The notes under the pieces: model-generated
Told to the model about the DNA's origin: nothing
What the model saw: only the letters and a program-made list of their open reading frames with translations
Databases searched by the model: none
Assembly: GCA_014904845.1 (NCBI GenBank)
Contig: MU119375.1
Coordinates: 53,593 to 117,592 of the forward strand
Reading direction: 5' to 3'
Source: Acephala macrosclerotiorum
Taxonomy: Eukaryota > Ascomycota > Leotiomycetes > Helotiales > Mollisiaceae
DNA length: 64,000 nucleotides
Part shown: in pieces, positions 1 to 15,560 of the stretch
Layout of the letters: each line of letters starts with the position of its first letter
How positions within the stretch are numbered: the stretch's first letter is position 1
Made by a program: the position numbers and the translations under genes

Positions 1-1144
1 ATTAAAATAATTTTTTTCAATGTAAATATTTTGAATATTGCGAATTATTTAAATATCAAATAAAATTTTTTTTTTCGACTCGATTATCGATCGAGAAATA
101 TTTTGCAAATTTTTAATATAGTGAATACTATCGATTACAATATAGTAAATATATACGTTTTAAGAAAAATCAAAAATAGAATTAATTGAATTATTTTGAT
201 TTATTAATTTCTAAGTAATAATAATTGCATATTTTCGTATAAAAAATCCAATTATTATTCGATATAATTTATCAAAGAATTTCTTTGCCCAAGAAACTTT
301 TACTCTTTTTATTAAAATTCGCAATATGCGATCCGTTTATTATTATTTTTCAAAAACAAATAATCGAAAACTGTAATTTATAATAATAAAAAATTTTAAT
401 AACATTGTATAAAATTTAAAATCGTAGTACTTACCATGAAAACAAACGTTTCAACGATCACGAAACTCGCAAATATTACGACAATATATATAGAATTTAA
501 TTTCGAAAATCTCGTTATCGTAAAAAATCGTATTTCGAAAAAATAAAAATTCAAACGATATATATCGATTATCGATAATTGAAAATATGTAAATAAACGT
601 TAATAAATTATATTAAAAAGTGTATTTATAATAATTAATTCATTTTTCTTTAATTTAAATTAGTATAGTTTATAGTGGCGTTATAAAATACAATAATATA
701 AAGTATTATTTTTTTTTATTATAACGAGCAAATTAAAATAATATATATTAACGCGAATATAAACAAAAAAAATATTAAAATAATAAAACGAAAAAAATAT
801 TAAAATAATAATACGAAAAAATATTTCATTTTATTTAAAATACTAAATTTAAATAGTACTAATACTAATTTACTTTTTTATACAATAAATAAAATTCATA
901 TTTTTTCTTTTTTTAAAATACGCAAATAACAAATTTTCGAAGTATTTTCGATCAAAGTTCTTATCGACAACTTACAATACTAAAAATATCAAATTTGTAA
1001 TATACAATAAAATCTAGTAATTTATTATACTTTTTTAAATTTTAATTCTTTTTTTTGATTTTTTTCTTTTCTTAAGAAATAGAGTCTCATTAGAACTATT
1101 ATAACTTCTTTGTAAAATACTATCGTTATATACAATATTTATAT

Positions 1145-1240
1145 TTACAATATTATTATTATTATTATTATTATTTTTTTCTAATTTTTTTTTATTCTTT
1201 TTATTCTTTTTTTTATTTTTTTTATCATTTTGATCTTCAG
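1145..1240. repeat. Low-complexity ATT / T-rich run
   Basis: A run of about nine ATT trinucleotides is followed by T-rich sequence with ATTCTTT units. On the minus strand it reads as polyasparagine and polylysine, so the 121-codon open frame over it (1035-1400) is best explained as simple sequence rather than a gene. Confidence 0.7.
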
Positions 1241-4200
1241 TTTTTCTATTATCAATACCGCTTACAAAATTCTTCTCATCTATTTCTATTATCTCTTTAA
1301 TTACTAACGCTTTTTTATTAGAAAACAATTTATACTTTGAATGTTTTAAATACTTGAATCTCCAAAGAATCAAAACATTATCCACAGTCTTTTTTAACAC
1401 CGTTCAATTAACCTTCTACTCAATATAATAAAACCTATATTTCAATTCAAATTTTATTCACTTATATAATATTTCAATGCCAATTGCATTTACAATTTAA
1501 TATACATATAAATAATAGTATCAAATTCACTACTTTTTCTCTAGTACAAAAATCGTATAATCGCAGAATTCATTATTAGATTTTCTTGAAAACCAAATAA
1601 AGAAAAAATAATTTATTTGTATAATAATATATCGTTTTAAATGAAAATCAATTTTTGAATTTTATAATAAAAATCGAATAAAATTTACCAATTATAATAT
1701 TCAACTATTTAAAATCACGATTTCGAAAATCAATATTTTTAAACTTTAAATAATCAAAAAAACTTCGAATAATTAATAGAAATTGTAATTAATAATAGAA
1801 AAAAAGTTTTTATAAAACTCTATTTACTTTTGAGAAAAATACTATATAATACAAAAAACTTTATTTAGTTCGATTAAATAATTTTGACTTGTGTAATCTT
1901 GATTCAATAGTAATAAAATTTTATACTATTTATTTGAAAATAATAATTATAATTGTATTTAATCGTTGCGTTTTAAAGAAAATAACAATTCTCGTTGCGT
2001 TTAATTGTTACGTTTTTAAGAAAACAAAATTTAAATAAAAATTGATCAAAAGATTAGTTTATTTTAATACGTAATTAATCTTATTTTATTACTCGATAAT
2101 TTGAGTTTTTTTTTCGTTTTTAAATTTGAAACAAAAATTTATTTATTCAAATTCTATCGATTGTTTTTTAAATTTTTTTTTCAATATTGCGTTTTTAATT
2201 TTTGTTTTCATTTCTACGAAGTGTATTATTCATTGTACGATCTAAAAAAAGTCTTATATTTTTATTTAACGAAATTTCAATATCGATTATTTGTTGAATT
2301 AATTGTTATATTTTTTTTTATAATTTAAATCAAAGTATCGCTCTAATAGTCGTTAAAAATATCGTCGTAATAACAATAATTATAATAGTTTTTTTCGAGT
2401 TTTTTAAGAACTAATTATTAATATATTCGATAGACTACGAATAACAATTCGATTTGATAATAATATAAATTTCAAAATTTATATAAAAAAAAAAAATTAC
2501 TCAATTCATATACGTTTTTATTAATCGTAAAATATATTTCTATTTTATTAATAATTATATCGCGAAATACTATACGTCGAGTAAAATGTAATATATAATT
2601 ACATAAATAATTATTTTTACGTTTTTCGTTTACGAAAACAAAAATACGTATATTTTAATATTATTTTTTTTATTTATTATAGTAATAATCGAAACTTTAA
2701 ATATATTTTTTATATTCGCAATTTTCGATTTCTTCGTTTTTTTTTCTTTTTCAATAAAAAAAACAATTTCAAATAATTTTTATACTTCGAACAATATAAA
2801 TAAAAAATTGAAAAAATCAATCGATTTAAAGAAAAAAGCGAATAAAACGTCAAATTCGATTATATTAATAATTACAATTATCGTAAAATCGAAATATTAA
2901 TAGATAGTAATTTTAAAAAAAAAAAAAATAATACTAATAATTACTTCGATAAAAAAAATTACGAAAACGAAAAAATCGTCAATATTGATTATAGTAAAAA
3001 TATTACATACTATTTTTATTAATTTATCGAATTATATAATAATAATATTAATAAAATCGATTATCAATTTACAGTTTAATAATCGAGAAAAAGAAAAACG
3101 TTCGCGAAATAAAATTACGAGAAAATAATTTCAAACGATTATATTTTTAACACGTAAACGATAAATAGAAAATATTGAAAAAAACGTATAAAAAAAAGTT
3201 TAATCGATTGAAATTTAAAAAATATTGTTTAATTATTAAAAAATATAAACGTAAATATATAGACGTATAAATATAGAGAAGATTATTACCGTGACAATTT
3301 TATAATCGATTTTGTAATTTGATTTGAAACTCGAATCAAGTAATTACGCAAAAAAGTAAAATTAAAATAATTAAATATATACGATTAACGCATATAAAAT
3401 TTCGCGTTTTAATTGAAACTTTAATTATTTTTTTATTTTATAATTAAAATCTCGTTTAAATATTTATTCAAATTATCGATTTATTACTATATTAAATACC
3501 GATTTTAATAAGAAATAAATATACGTTATTTATTGCGAAATTTTTAAAAATATATTCGTAAAACTAAAAAAACGAAATAAAATTCGTAATATAATAAAAA
3601 AATACAAAAATTATTATTAAACAAAAAACGAATTGAATTGAAAGTTTTATTATATTTTTCGTAGAAAACGTTTATCAATTTCTTGAGAATTGTAATACAT
3701 TTGATTTTAAAAAAAACTTTATTATTATTATTAATTACTTTGATATTTAAATGTTTTTAATTCAATATTCAAAAATATTATTATTAATAATAATAATTTA
3801 TTATAATAATTGTTAATTGAAACTACAAAAATTTCGTATAAAAAGAAAAATAAAACGAGCGAAAAAAAAAAAGTAATAAAACGAGAATTATTCAAAATTT
3901 GATTATAAATACGTAAATAAATAAAATTTTAAAATAAAACTTTATTTGAAGTACTAAAATTGCGATTTTCTTTTGAATCTTTTTACGAAGTATTTTTTCG
4001 CATGTACGAAATATTGATAATACTTTTCGAATACATAAAAAAATAATAGTATAATACGAATAACAATAAATATAAGTTTACATTCTAATATAAAAATACT
4101 AATTAACGCGAAATTATAATTTGATATAAATTCATATTTTACTACAAACAAAAAAATAATAAATATTTAATTGTACTATTTTTATTTGCTTCTTTTTTTG

Positions 4201-7200
4201 CTCAAATCGTAATTTGATTTAATTAGAAATTCTCGTAAATCTAATTTTTTTTTCGTTTTTAGTTTTTTAACAATCGATTATTCTTTTCCAAAGATTCTAT
4301 TGAATTTTCCACGTGAAAAACTTATATTTCGATTTTTATATTTTAAAAGAAATTGATTTTTTAATAAATTTTTTAACGATAATAATATCGAATTATTAAA
4401 TTTTCAAATATATCGTTATTGAATTTTTTTAATAGTATTATTTACTAGTTCGTTCTTTGAATTGAAAAATTTTAATTTAATATTTATTATAATAATTACT
4501 TTTTAATTTAATCAAAAAATATAATCGAAATAAATCAAAAAATTATTAATTATTATTCGAGAAAAAAAAAACATAATCGCACTAAATTCATCGAGTTTAA
4601 ATACTTTTTAATTTGAAAGTAATTAAAGCGTCGTATTATATTTTTTATATTTGTTTCAATTATTGTTTTATTTATTTTTAACAAATCTTTTTTTCGCGTT
4701 TTTTTGAACGTGTTTTTAAAAATTCATAGTATTTTATAAAAGTCTCTCGAATTCGAATCGAAAATCTTTTTCGATATTTAAAATAAAAAATAATAAATTA
4801 AAAAAATCGATTACTTTGTTCGTCGTTAATTTTACGATATTTATTATACGACTTTACTCAATTTCAAGTTTAATAGTACTAAGTAATAATAAACAAAAAA
4901 TAATTTTTTTGTAAAAATTTTCTTTATAAAATTAATTTAATATTTTTTTAATTTTATCGAACTTTAATAAATAATATTATCATAAAATGTAATTGTCGTA
5001 TATCGTTAAAATAATTTTCTCGATTATAATTATACGAAGATATTAAAACACTATAAAATTAAACAAAAAAATTTTTCTTGAAATAAAATCGAGAAAATCG
5101 TATTAATATAATTTCGTCGAAATATTTTTTTTGAAATTTATTAATATCGCAAAAAAATTCGAATACTTAAAAGTATTTACTCAAATCAAATTTTTACTCT
5201 TTGTTAATTCAATGAAAAAAAAATCTTCTAATTAGTCTATAATTCGTCTCTATAAAAGCATTGAATTTAGTGACTCTATTAACGAGTTACTATAGATCTT
5301 TAAATAAATAATATACTTACAAATCATTGAAATCCAAGTTTTCCAATTCCAATTTTTATTTCTCTTTTTGTAATATATTTTTACAACTTTTTATTTTCGT
5401 TTAAATTCTATTTAATTCGATCTTTTTTTTATTTAATTTTTTTATTATACTTTTAAACTTTTTTTGTAATTTATACAATTTATTTTAACGCTTTATTAAT
5501 TACTATTAAACGTTTGTAAATATAATCTCAAAAATATTAATTTTTTAATTTGTTTAAACAAACTATAATTTAAATATAATTATTTCGTTTTCGAGATCTT
5601 TTTATTTACTCGTTTTAATATTCCAGATTTTATATTTCTTTTTAAACTCTTTTTTCAATGTAGTTTTATTTAATTTAAACGTTGCATTTTTTGATTAAAA
5701 TATTGTTTTCATTGATTTGAATTCTGCGATTTTATTGTTTTTAATCGATTGAAATAACGCAATTTCGATTTTTTTAATTGCGAGTTTTTTATTTAAAATT
5801 CTGTTTTTATTTCTGATTTCACTAAAATCATTATTAATTTCCTTTTTACTAAAGATTCTTTTTAAAATAATATAGAAATTTTTCATATTTTTTATATACG
5901 TTAATTCAATAAAAAATTTAAAAAATCCAATTTTATTATTATTATTATTTATATTTGCACTTTTTAATATTATATCAATATAATTCGAGTTTAATAAATA
6001 GATTAAAAGATAGAAAAAATAGATATTAATCGTTTGAAAAAACAGAATCGTTTAATACTTTAAATTATTTCTTTTCAATCAAATTCGCATTAAATCGTAA
6101 AATTACTAATAAATTTCGAATGACAAGTTTTTTACTTTCAATAATAAATTTTAAAAGAAATAAAATAAACTATTTTAAGAATTTATTTATTATAAATTTA
6201 TATACTTTTCAATGTTTTTTTCTCGTTTTATTTTTTAAATTAAATATTCTTATAATACGAATTTATATTTCATTACTATATTTAATTCGAAATCGATTCA
6301 ATCAAATGTTTATAGAACGTTCGTATTTAATTTAATATTCAATAGATTAGCGACAAAATAATTAATTGTTCGTACAATTTTATTTTCTCGATAATATACA
6401 AATTAAATAATAATAAATCGTTCATTGTATCAAAGTATGCAACTCTAATTAAAAACTCGAAATTACAATATGAAATTATTATTCTTTTGCCGTACTACGA
6501 ATTTATTCAAATTTGTAATTGTCGATAAATTCGAGTATCTATTGATTAAACTTTCGAAAAAAAAGTTTTGTTCGATAATTACATTTCTCATTTGATTGAA
6601 TTGTATCAATTCTCTTATCAAACAATTAGTCTTATAAACAATCATTAGAAGCGATAAAAAAATGCGATATAAATTATTAAATAGAATTTTTTTATTTAAT
6701 TTCAATTTATTTTAACGAATTACGTTTATGTCTTGAAATAGCAAATTCTAATAATTAAACGTTCGCGTGACTCTAAAATGGTTTATAAAAAGTTTAATCG
6801 TTTTGAAAATTCGATTTAGTAAACTTTTCTTTTTTTTTCAATATTACGCAGTTTACTAAAGAGATTTAATTGTTTAAATCGTAAAAAATTAACGAAATTA
6901 ACGCGTATAATTGAAATTTGTAAAGTATTTTAATAGTTCTATTTAATAATTACACTTATAATTAAAGTTCATTTCAATGTAAAACTATACATTTCATAGG
7001 AAAATAGAATTCTATTTACGATTTTATTTGCTACACTTATTACTACTTACTTTCGAGTTTCAATCGCTAATTACTATAATTATTCTTTTTTCAAGTCTTT
7101 GTCTATAGATTATATACAACGGTATATAACTATGAATTTGCTTATTTATATACTTTTTTTTTACTTTCGCTAATCGCATTTTTATTTGTTCTCGTTTCTA

Positions 7201-10200
7201 TTTTAAGTCTCTAATTATCGATTTTAATGTAATCGTTTAAATATTATCAAATAAAATCGTTTTTTAATACAATTCTATCGCTTTTAACGTCTTATTATTC
7301 GATTATTTATTTATCGATACATGGAAAATTTTTATCGTTATATTAGTAAATTTTATATCGCGTATTATATCGACCAATAGTATTATTACGTCGAAATTGA
7401 TACTCAAATTGACGAGTTTATTACTAACGAGACTTTAGTATTTCACGATTAAATGATCCGATAATATATTTTCATCGTAACAATAAAAGTAATAATAGAT
7501 TTCTTGCATTTCTATTTACTTTCTCGGTTTAAAATATTTGTTTCAACGTTAGAAAATACTTAATCTTATTATAATATACTAGACTCACTTTAATATCTAG
7601 CGTATTAATTTGAACCAATTTCGAATAATTATAATCATATATCGAAAGTATATATAATCAAAGTAATATTTTGAATAAAACTATGAATTTTCAATGTTAT
7701 CGATTATAAATTTAACGTTCGACGAAATTTAATTAAATTGAATAGAACTTAAATCGATATTTAAAATATTTATATTTAAATATTGATTTTTTACTATAAA
7801 AAAATTAATTCAAATTTTACTCAAATTTCATTGATTAAATTTACTAGTAATATTCTATATTTCAATTTTAATACTTATATTTAGAATGTTTTATAAATTT
7901 ATTTTTATAAAAACAAAGTAAAATCAATAGTAAAAACTCGTTATTAGAGTATATATTATATTCTCTTTATTTTATTTTAATTCATTATTCAAAAAATTGT
8001 AATTTTTTTCGCGAAATTTGTAATATTAATAATTATTCTCGAATACGTAATTTTTAATACTCGATATTAATAATATTAATATCGTTTCAATATTATTTAT
8101 TTTATAGTTTATATCGTACATATTAATACTATTATCAATATCGATTGAAATCTCTATTAATTGTAATATTTACTATTTTTCGAATAATTCTATATATATA
8201 ATAAAATCGCTCGAAAGAATAATTATAAAAGCGATTACTACGAGATTATATTTCTAATAAATATTATAAAAAAAAAAAATATTAAAAAAAAGAATACATA
8301 TTTTAATTTGTTTAATATAGCGTATATTAGAATTCGAAAACGAATTATAATATTTATACGTTTGTTTGCTTTTTTGTAGAATTAATCGATAATTATTATC
8401 GAATTTTAAAACGATAATTATTATATTGTAAAATTTATTATTTAAATTAGAATTAATAAAAAGTAAAAAACGTGAAATAAAATATAATAAATTGCAAATT
8501 TTATTGAAAAATATAATTAATATATTAAAAACGCAAATAATAGAAATTGTCGACTTAGAAAAATACAAATAAATAATTTTTATAAAATTGAACTTTATAA
8601 TACGTTCGCTTTCGATTGTTTTTACTAATTAATTCGCTCTTTCGAATTGCTTAAAATAAAACGCTAGTAATCGCTAGTAGTCGCTGATAATTATTATTAT
8701 ATATCGCTAAAATAATTAATTATAAGACTTTTTTCAATAGAATTTCACAAAGCGTATTCTATAGCTCTCGATATATATCGTTTCAATAATCTTTTTTTAA
8801 TACTTTAAAAAGTATTTTGTTCGAACTTTTTCGATACGTAATAAAATTTTTTTTTTATTCGAATTTAAAATCCAAGATTATAATTTTTCAAAGACTAATA
8901 ATTTATAGTAATACAATCTTTATTTACAACGCTTTTTATTTAATAAATTATACGTTTTATATCGATATTAAACAAAATAATTAAAATGATTAAACGAAAA
9001 AATATTATACACTTGAAAACTCATTCGAATTTCTTTGTCTCAATATATTATTACTATTTAAAATCCTCTATCAAACTTTGTATCAATTGATCCATAGTTC
9101 TAATTTTCTTTTCTCTCTATTTACTAATTTTCTTCGAGGTTTTTTTCTCTACAATCTAGATTTTACTACTTAATAAACCAATTCGAAAAATATTATAATT
9201 TGTATTTGAAAAAAACAATAAAATAATTCAATTATTAAAAACTTTATTTTTTAAATTATTATTTTATTTACAAAAATTATATCAAATATTAATCGCTCGT
9301 TTTTGTATAAACGTTTTATAAATAACCTTATAATAATCTATTTATATCAATAATACAACGAGAAATTTGAGCTTTTTATAGTTTTTTTGACGTTTTTTTA
9401 CTCTCGAATTAATATAATTTATTTCGATAGTATCGATTTTTTCACAGATCAAATCTATAATTTAGTGTATAATCAAATTATTATTCTAATTTCGTATTAA
9501 CATTTATTAATTAAAAATTTAATTATATATTACATATTTTATTTTTTTTAATTATAACGTTAATTATAAACTTTTACTTGTTTTCTTTTAATATATTGAC
9601 TTTAAACTAAAATCGTATAATCGAATCTTCTATCAATTTAATTTTGCGCGTACAATTCAATTTAAATATCAAATTTTCGATAATAATCTTCAAAAATTTT
9701 TTAGTAATTAATATAATATTAATATCGAAAATATAAAAATCGATAAAAATATTAAAATTATTAATAAAAACTTTAATATCGCGTTATTAACTCAAAACGT
9801 ATTTCACGTAATACACTATATATTATATACAAAAGCGATTCGATTACTCGACGTACGAGAAATTGAAATTCTCTATTATATAATATATATTACTACTTTA
9901 CAAAAGTAATATAACAAAGCAAAATTTAATAATCGAGTATATTATTAAATATAATCTTTTTAGTTTTCATTAATAAAAAACGCAATAAAAGTTTCCGAGA
10001 AAAAATTTCTAATTTAAACTCTCGATATAAATTTAATAAAACAAATTCAATATAATTTCAAATTTTTAGACTTATTTGAATCATTCAAATAAAGCGTAAA
10101 AATACAAATCTAATATCAATTTAAGCGATTATTTATTCAATTGATTCTTATAACAATATTTTTTTGCATCAAAATATAATAAATAATTCGAATAATATTT

Positions 10201-13200
10201 TTAAAATCGTATTATATATATACTAAGATTTAATTAAATATTAATACTTTTTTTTTTCGATGTACTATAAATCGAAAAAAGTAATAATATTGTAAAAATA
10301 AAAAACTTTAAAATAATTATAACTTTTGATTTATTTATTCAAACGCTTATTACAAGTTTTAAAGTTTGTATTTACTTTTTAAAGTATTTTCTACTCGCAA
10401 ATAACTAACGATAAAAATCAAATTCATTGACTTTTAATATTCTTAGTATTTGGATTACAAACTCGCGAAATCTACTTTAAAAATAATTTCGATTTTATTC
10501 GTTTGTAAATTTAATATTTAAAGTATTTTAAAAATTAATAATTTATTAATAAAAATAAATTCACGTAAAAAAAGCGTTATATACACAATAATAATCGTTC
10601 AATAAACTTAGTATTTATATCCAATATAAAATACTATTGCGAAATATCGAGAAAATATTATTAATTTTTATTACTATTTATATAGAACTCGATAAACTAA
10701 TAAACCAATAAAAGAAAATAATTATTACGATTGTTTAATTTAAACGCTATTAAATTCATTAGTAAACAATAATTGAATATTTAAATAAATAAAATATAAT
10801 AAAAAAACACGAAAAAAAAAGTAAATTTACAATTTCTTATAGTAAAAAAATTTTATTTTTATATTAAAATTATATTATTTCATAGAATATTTCAATTTAT
10901 ATTTATCGATCAAAATTCAAAAGTTTATTACTACGAAATCTATATAATAAATATATAATTCAAAAAATATATTAATTTTTTATTATATTAAATTTAAATA
11001 TACTCATTAAAAGAAAATTTTTTAAATTACATCGATTTTCTCGAATATTCGTTCGACTAAAAAAAAGCAAATCGTATGAAATATTCAACGATCTCTATAT
11101 TTCTATTTATGTGTTTATTCTTAGTTTTATATGCGAATAAAAAAATAAAATAATTATCAAAATTAGACCGTCGATTGTAATATCGTATACTACAATTTTA
11201 AATTACTTTTCGTCGTTCGTAAATATATTATAATCGAAAATAATATTTACTCGATTTTACTTTTTTTTATTTCAAATCTTTGTAATTAAACGACGAACAT
11301 TCGTTGTATTCGTAATATGTAATTTTATACAAATTTTTTCAATTAATTTTATATCGATTTAATCGAGAGAAAAATAAATCTTTGTAAATTGATTTGAACG
11401 AGTACGAAAAAAAACTCGTATTAAAAATTTAATTGAAAATAAATTTATAATTAAAAAAATTTACAGTATTTGAATCTTGAATCAATAATTACTATAATTT
11501 TATTTGTAAATATAGAACTTACGATCAATCTAATTATATTACTATATATACAATATTAAAACTTTAAATATATATATATAATCTAATTAAAAAAGTATTT
11601 TTTTCAAACTATTGAAAAAGAAATACATAGAAAAAAGTATACTATAAACAAAAAAAAAAAAAACTACGAAAATAATTTGTAAAGTAAATATTTTAAATTT
11701 AAAACTAATAAAAAAATTATACGTAGTAAATATAAAAAGCGAAAAAAAATAAAAAAATACGTTTTGTAATTTGCGAATATAATAATAATCAAATTTGTAC
11801 GACTATATATACTTTGTAAATTTTAATAATTTTCGAATTTTTTAATTTACAAAACTTTTGATTGCAATTTATTTTGATTGTAATTACTTTAATTTCAATT
11901 ATTTTATTTGTAGTCTCGATTTTATATTTCTCAAAAAAATATTAAAAAACAATAATTGTATATTATATTTTATTACGTAAAATTAAAAAAAAAATTGAAT
12001 TTTTTTTTTGTTAAATATTTTTGTATTTTAATGAGAAACGTATAATTTATTGAATAAAAATTACTAAAAACAAATTTTTTACAAAATTATTAATATTTTA
12101 TTTTTTATAATTTTTTTATTTTTTTTATTTTTTTTAAAATTGCATTTTTTTATATTTTGTAATAATATATTTTTCGAAAGAAAATAAACGATTTATTAAA
12201 TCAATATTAATATTAATTATATATATTAATCGAGTATTTATTTACAATCTTTACTATAAATAGCGATTACAATGTATAATCTTTAGATTTATACGTAATA
12301 TATCGATTATATTTACAAATAATTAAAATCACGTTAATATTATTAAATTGTTTTAATTTATAGACTTTTTTAATCAAAATATTTTTTTTCTATTTATATT
12401 TTTATTTTTTCGTTTTTTTTTAATTTTTTTATTATTACGTTTAATAATTTTAATATTCATTTTATACAAAACTTAATTTAATAATCAAAAAACTTTTTTT
12501 ATATTATTTAAACGATTTAAAAATCGTTTTATTATTTAAAGTATTGTTTTATTAAAAACTTTTTATTATTAATAATTGTTTTTAAGAATTTTTTTGTATT
12601 AATAATTAATAAATACACTAGAAACTAAATATAAATATCGAATTTAAATCTGTAAAAAAATTTGATCAAATTTTTCAAATTAATATAATTAAAAACCGAA
12701 TTTGGATTTTTTAATTCTAAAAATAAACTTTTCGTAATCAGTTTTTTTTTTTATAATATGCGATTTTAATTTTTCTCGTTTTTATTCAATTCATTTTTTC
12801 GATTACGTTTGAAAGACTTTTTTTACGATCGATTTTTTTTCGTACGATATTATTACTCAAAAAACGCGTTTCGAAAAAGATTAATTCGTTTTATTTATTA
12901 TAAGCAATAAACGAAGAAAATTAATCATTTTATAAAAAAAATATTGTATTGATTTAAAGACAAATTCTAAAGAAAATCAAATTAAAAATTAATAATTTTA
13001 AAAATATTTTTAATTTGTATTATTTGTTTTATTTTTCTAAGTTTTTTTTATTTTAAATATTTATTTAATAGTAAATATAAAATTTTACTATTTGTATTCT
13101 ATTGATCTTAAAAAATGTTTTTCTACTGTTGATACTATCGACGATTTCATTTGCTATTAGTTTTTTTTTGCGATTTTATTTCAAATAACAATTGAAAAAC

Positions 13201-13639
13201 AAAAAACTTTAATTTTTTATTAATATCGATTTTTTTCTTTAAAATTAAAAGTAATATATTACTTTTATTAACAATCGCAACTTAAAAATACATTGATAAA
13301 ATCAAAATATTCAAATTAGTATTATACAATTTTATTTGTTTTTTTTTTTTTTTATATTTTATCGTTATTCGCTCGATTTTAAACGAATCAAAAAAATCAA
13401 CAAAAAAACTTTAAACGATTTTCTACACGTCTCGTTTCCGTACTTTAAACGTAATTCGAATAACGTTCGAATTCTTTTAAATTAATAAAATTAAAATCTA
13501 TAAAAATAAATTCGTTGAAATAAATAATAAAAAATATAATCGTATTTATTATTTCTTAAATCTAGTAATTTCTACTGTCTTCGATTCTTAATCGACTACA
13601 ATAATAAAACGCTTTTAAAATAATTTTATATCTTTTTTT

Positions 13640-15560
13640 AACTCGATTATTTTCTCTTTTTTTTGTCTCATTTGATCTCGTTTTTTTTCTCGCTATTTCT
13701 CTTGTTTTTATCGATTTTTTTTACGTTTTATTGCTTTTTTTTTCTTTTATTCCAATTTTTTTTACTTTCGTAATTCTTATACAAACTCTTCGTACAACTT
13801 TTTCCAATCAAACTTCTCTTATTCTAAGTTCTCTTATTGTTCGATAATTGAATCGTTTATCAAAACCTGCGAATTATAAACAATACTTGAATTAAAATTT
13901 GCTACTATCGATTCTTGACTCGATCAATCATTTGTTTAAACTCGTCGCCATTCTTATACTTAATCAATAGCAAATAAACTCATTTGATTTTTAGTAATAC
14001 TAAAAACAACGCTCTTTATATCAATTTATATATAACGCTTTTTAATTCGCTTCGAATCTTTGAATAACTTTTCTTAATTTCGTTTGTTCTATTCTCGAGT
14101 CTTTTATTATCGCGTTTTCTTTTTTTACTTTTTTTACTTTTATTTCTCTTATATTTATTAATATCTCTTTTCTTGTTCTAAGTTTTTTTGTACTTATAAA
14201 ATTTGTTCCAATCTTTCTTACAAATCTTTTCACTTTAATCTCTTTTTTATTCTTTTCAATTTCAATCTTTTTTACTCCAGTTTTTATTTTTTCTATTTCA
14301 ATTTTTTTTACTCGATTTTCTCTTGTTTCAATTTCTGTTTCTTTTGTTTCAATCTTTCTTACTCAATTCTCTCTTATTTCAACCTTTGTTTTTCTTATTT
14401 CAATTTTTCTTATTTCAATTTCTTTTATTTCAACTTTTGTTTTTCTTGCTCAAATCTCTTTTACTCTAATTTCTCTCGTTCGATTTTCTCTTGTTTTAGT
14501 CTTTTTTGTTCTAACTTTTGTCTTTCTTACTTTAATCTCTTTTACTCAAGTTTTTCTTACTCTAGTCTTTGTCTTTTTTACTCAAATCTTTCTTGCTCAA
14601 GTCTCTCTTATTTCAACTTCTCTCGTTCGATTCTTTTTTACTTTAATTTCTCTTATTACTTGTTTATTTGATCGTTTACTAAAAACTATAAATTGCGAGC
14701 AATATCTAAACTAGAACTTACTACTACCAATTCTCGATTATCTGTTTAAACTTATTAACGTTCTTAACTCACAATAAAAAAACTCTTTTGATTTCCAACG
14801 ACACTAAAAACAACGCTCTTTATATCAATTTGCGTGTAACGCTTTCTAATTTACTCGAAATCTTTGAGTGTTTTTTCTCGTACTCGTACTTTCTTTTTCC
14901 GCTTTTCTTGTTCCCATATCGCTTATTACTGCTTTTCTTTCTCTCGCTTTTCTTGTTCTCGCTTCTCTTGTTTTTACTTCTATTATTCTCGCTTTTTTTG
15001 CTCTTATTTGTCTTATTCTAATTGCTCTCACTCTCGTAGATTTTGTACCAGTCTCTTTTACAATTGCTCTCGCTCTAATCTCTATCGTTTCAATTTTTCT
15101 TAAGTTTGTTATTCTTAATCTCGCTATTTCTACTTCTCGCGCTCTAGTCGCTTTTACTCAAGTCTCTCTTACTCTCTCTCTTATTTCAATCTCTTTTACT
15201 TTTGTTTCAATTCCAGCCTCTCTCATTTCAATCTCTTTTAAACTTACTACTCTTATTTCCGCCGTTCTCGCTTCTCGCGCTCAAATCTCTCCCGCTTTAA
15301 TCTTTCTTATTCCAATTTCTCTTACTCCAATTTCTCTTATTTCAATTTATTTTACTTCAATCTCTTTTGTTCTCGTCGCTTTTGTTCTTGTTTCTCCCGT
15401 TTCTGTCTCTCTCGTTTTTGTCTCTCCCGTTCCTGTCTCTCCCGTTCCTGTCTCTCCCGTTCCTGTCTCTCCCGTTCCTGTTTCTCCCGTTCCCGCCGTT
15501 CCCGCTGCTTCGCTTCCGCCCTCTCCAATTCTTCACACTTCAACCTCTACCGTTCAAACT
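13640..15560. repeat. Higher-order tandem repeat built of degenerate 15-bp units
   Basis: The plus strand is almost all pyrimidine-rich 15-bp units of the form TCTCTTATTTCAATT, strongly degenerated. A non-15-mer segment of about 220 bp occurs twice, near 13,840-14,070 and 14,660-14,870. The shared words TAAAAACAACGCTCTTTATA (14,001 and 14,805) set a period of about 804 bp. Read on the minus strand, the units encode Arg/Glu/Gln/Lys-rich pentapeptides, so the array may be a decayed gene for a charged coiled-coil protein. No intact frame or flanking domain supports this, and a non-coding satellite is equally possible. Confidence 0.75.
15390..15500. repeat. 15-bp minisatellite core, least decayed
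   Basis: Four perfect or near-perfect copies of GTCTCTCCCGTTCCT stand in line, with diverged copies on both sides. This is the most GC-rich spot of the first 27 kb. On the minus strand each copy reads R-E-R-Q-E. It appears to be the youngest or best preserved part of the larger array. Confidence 0.85.
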
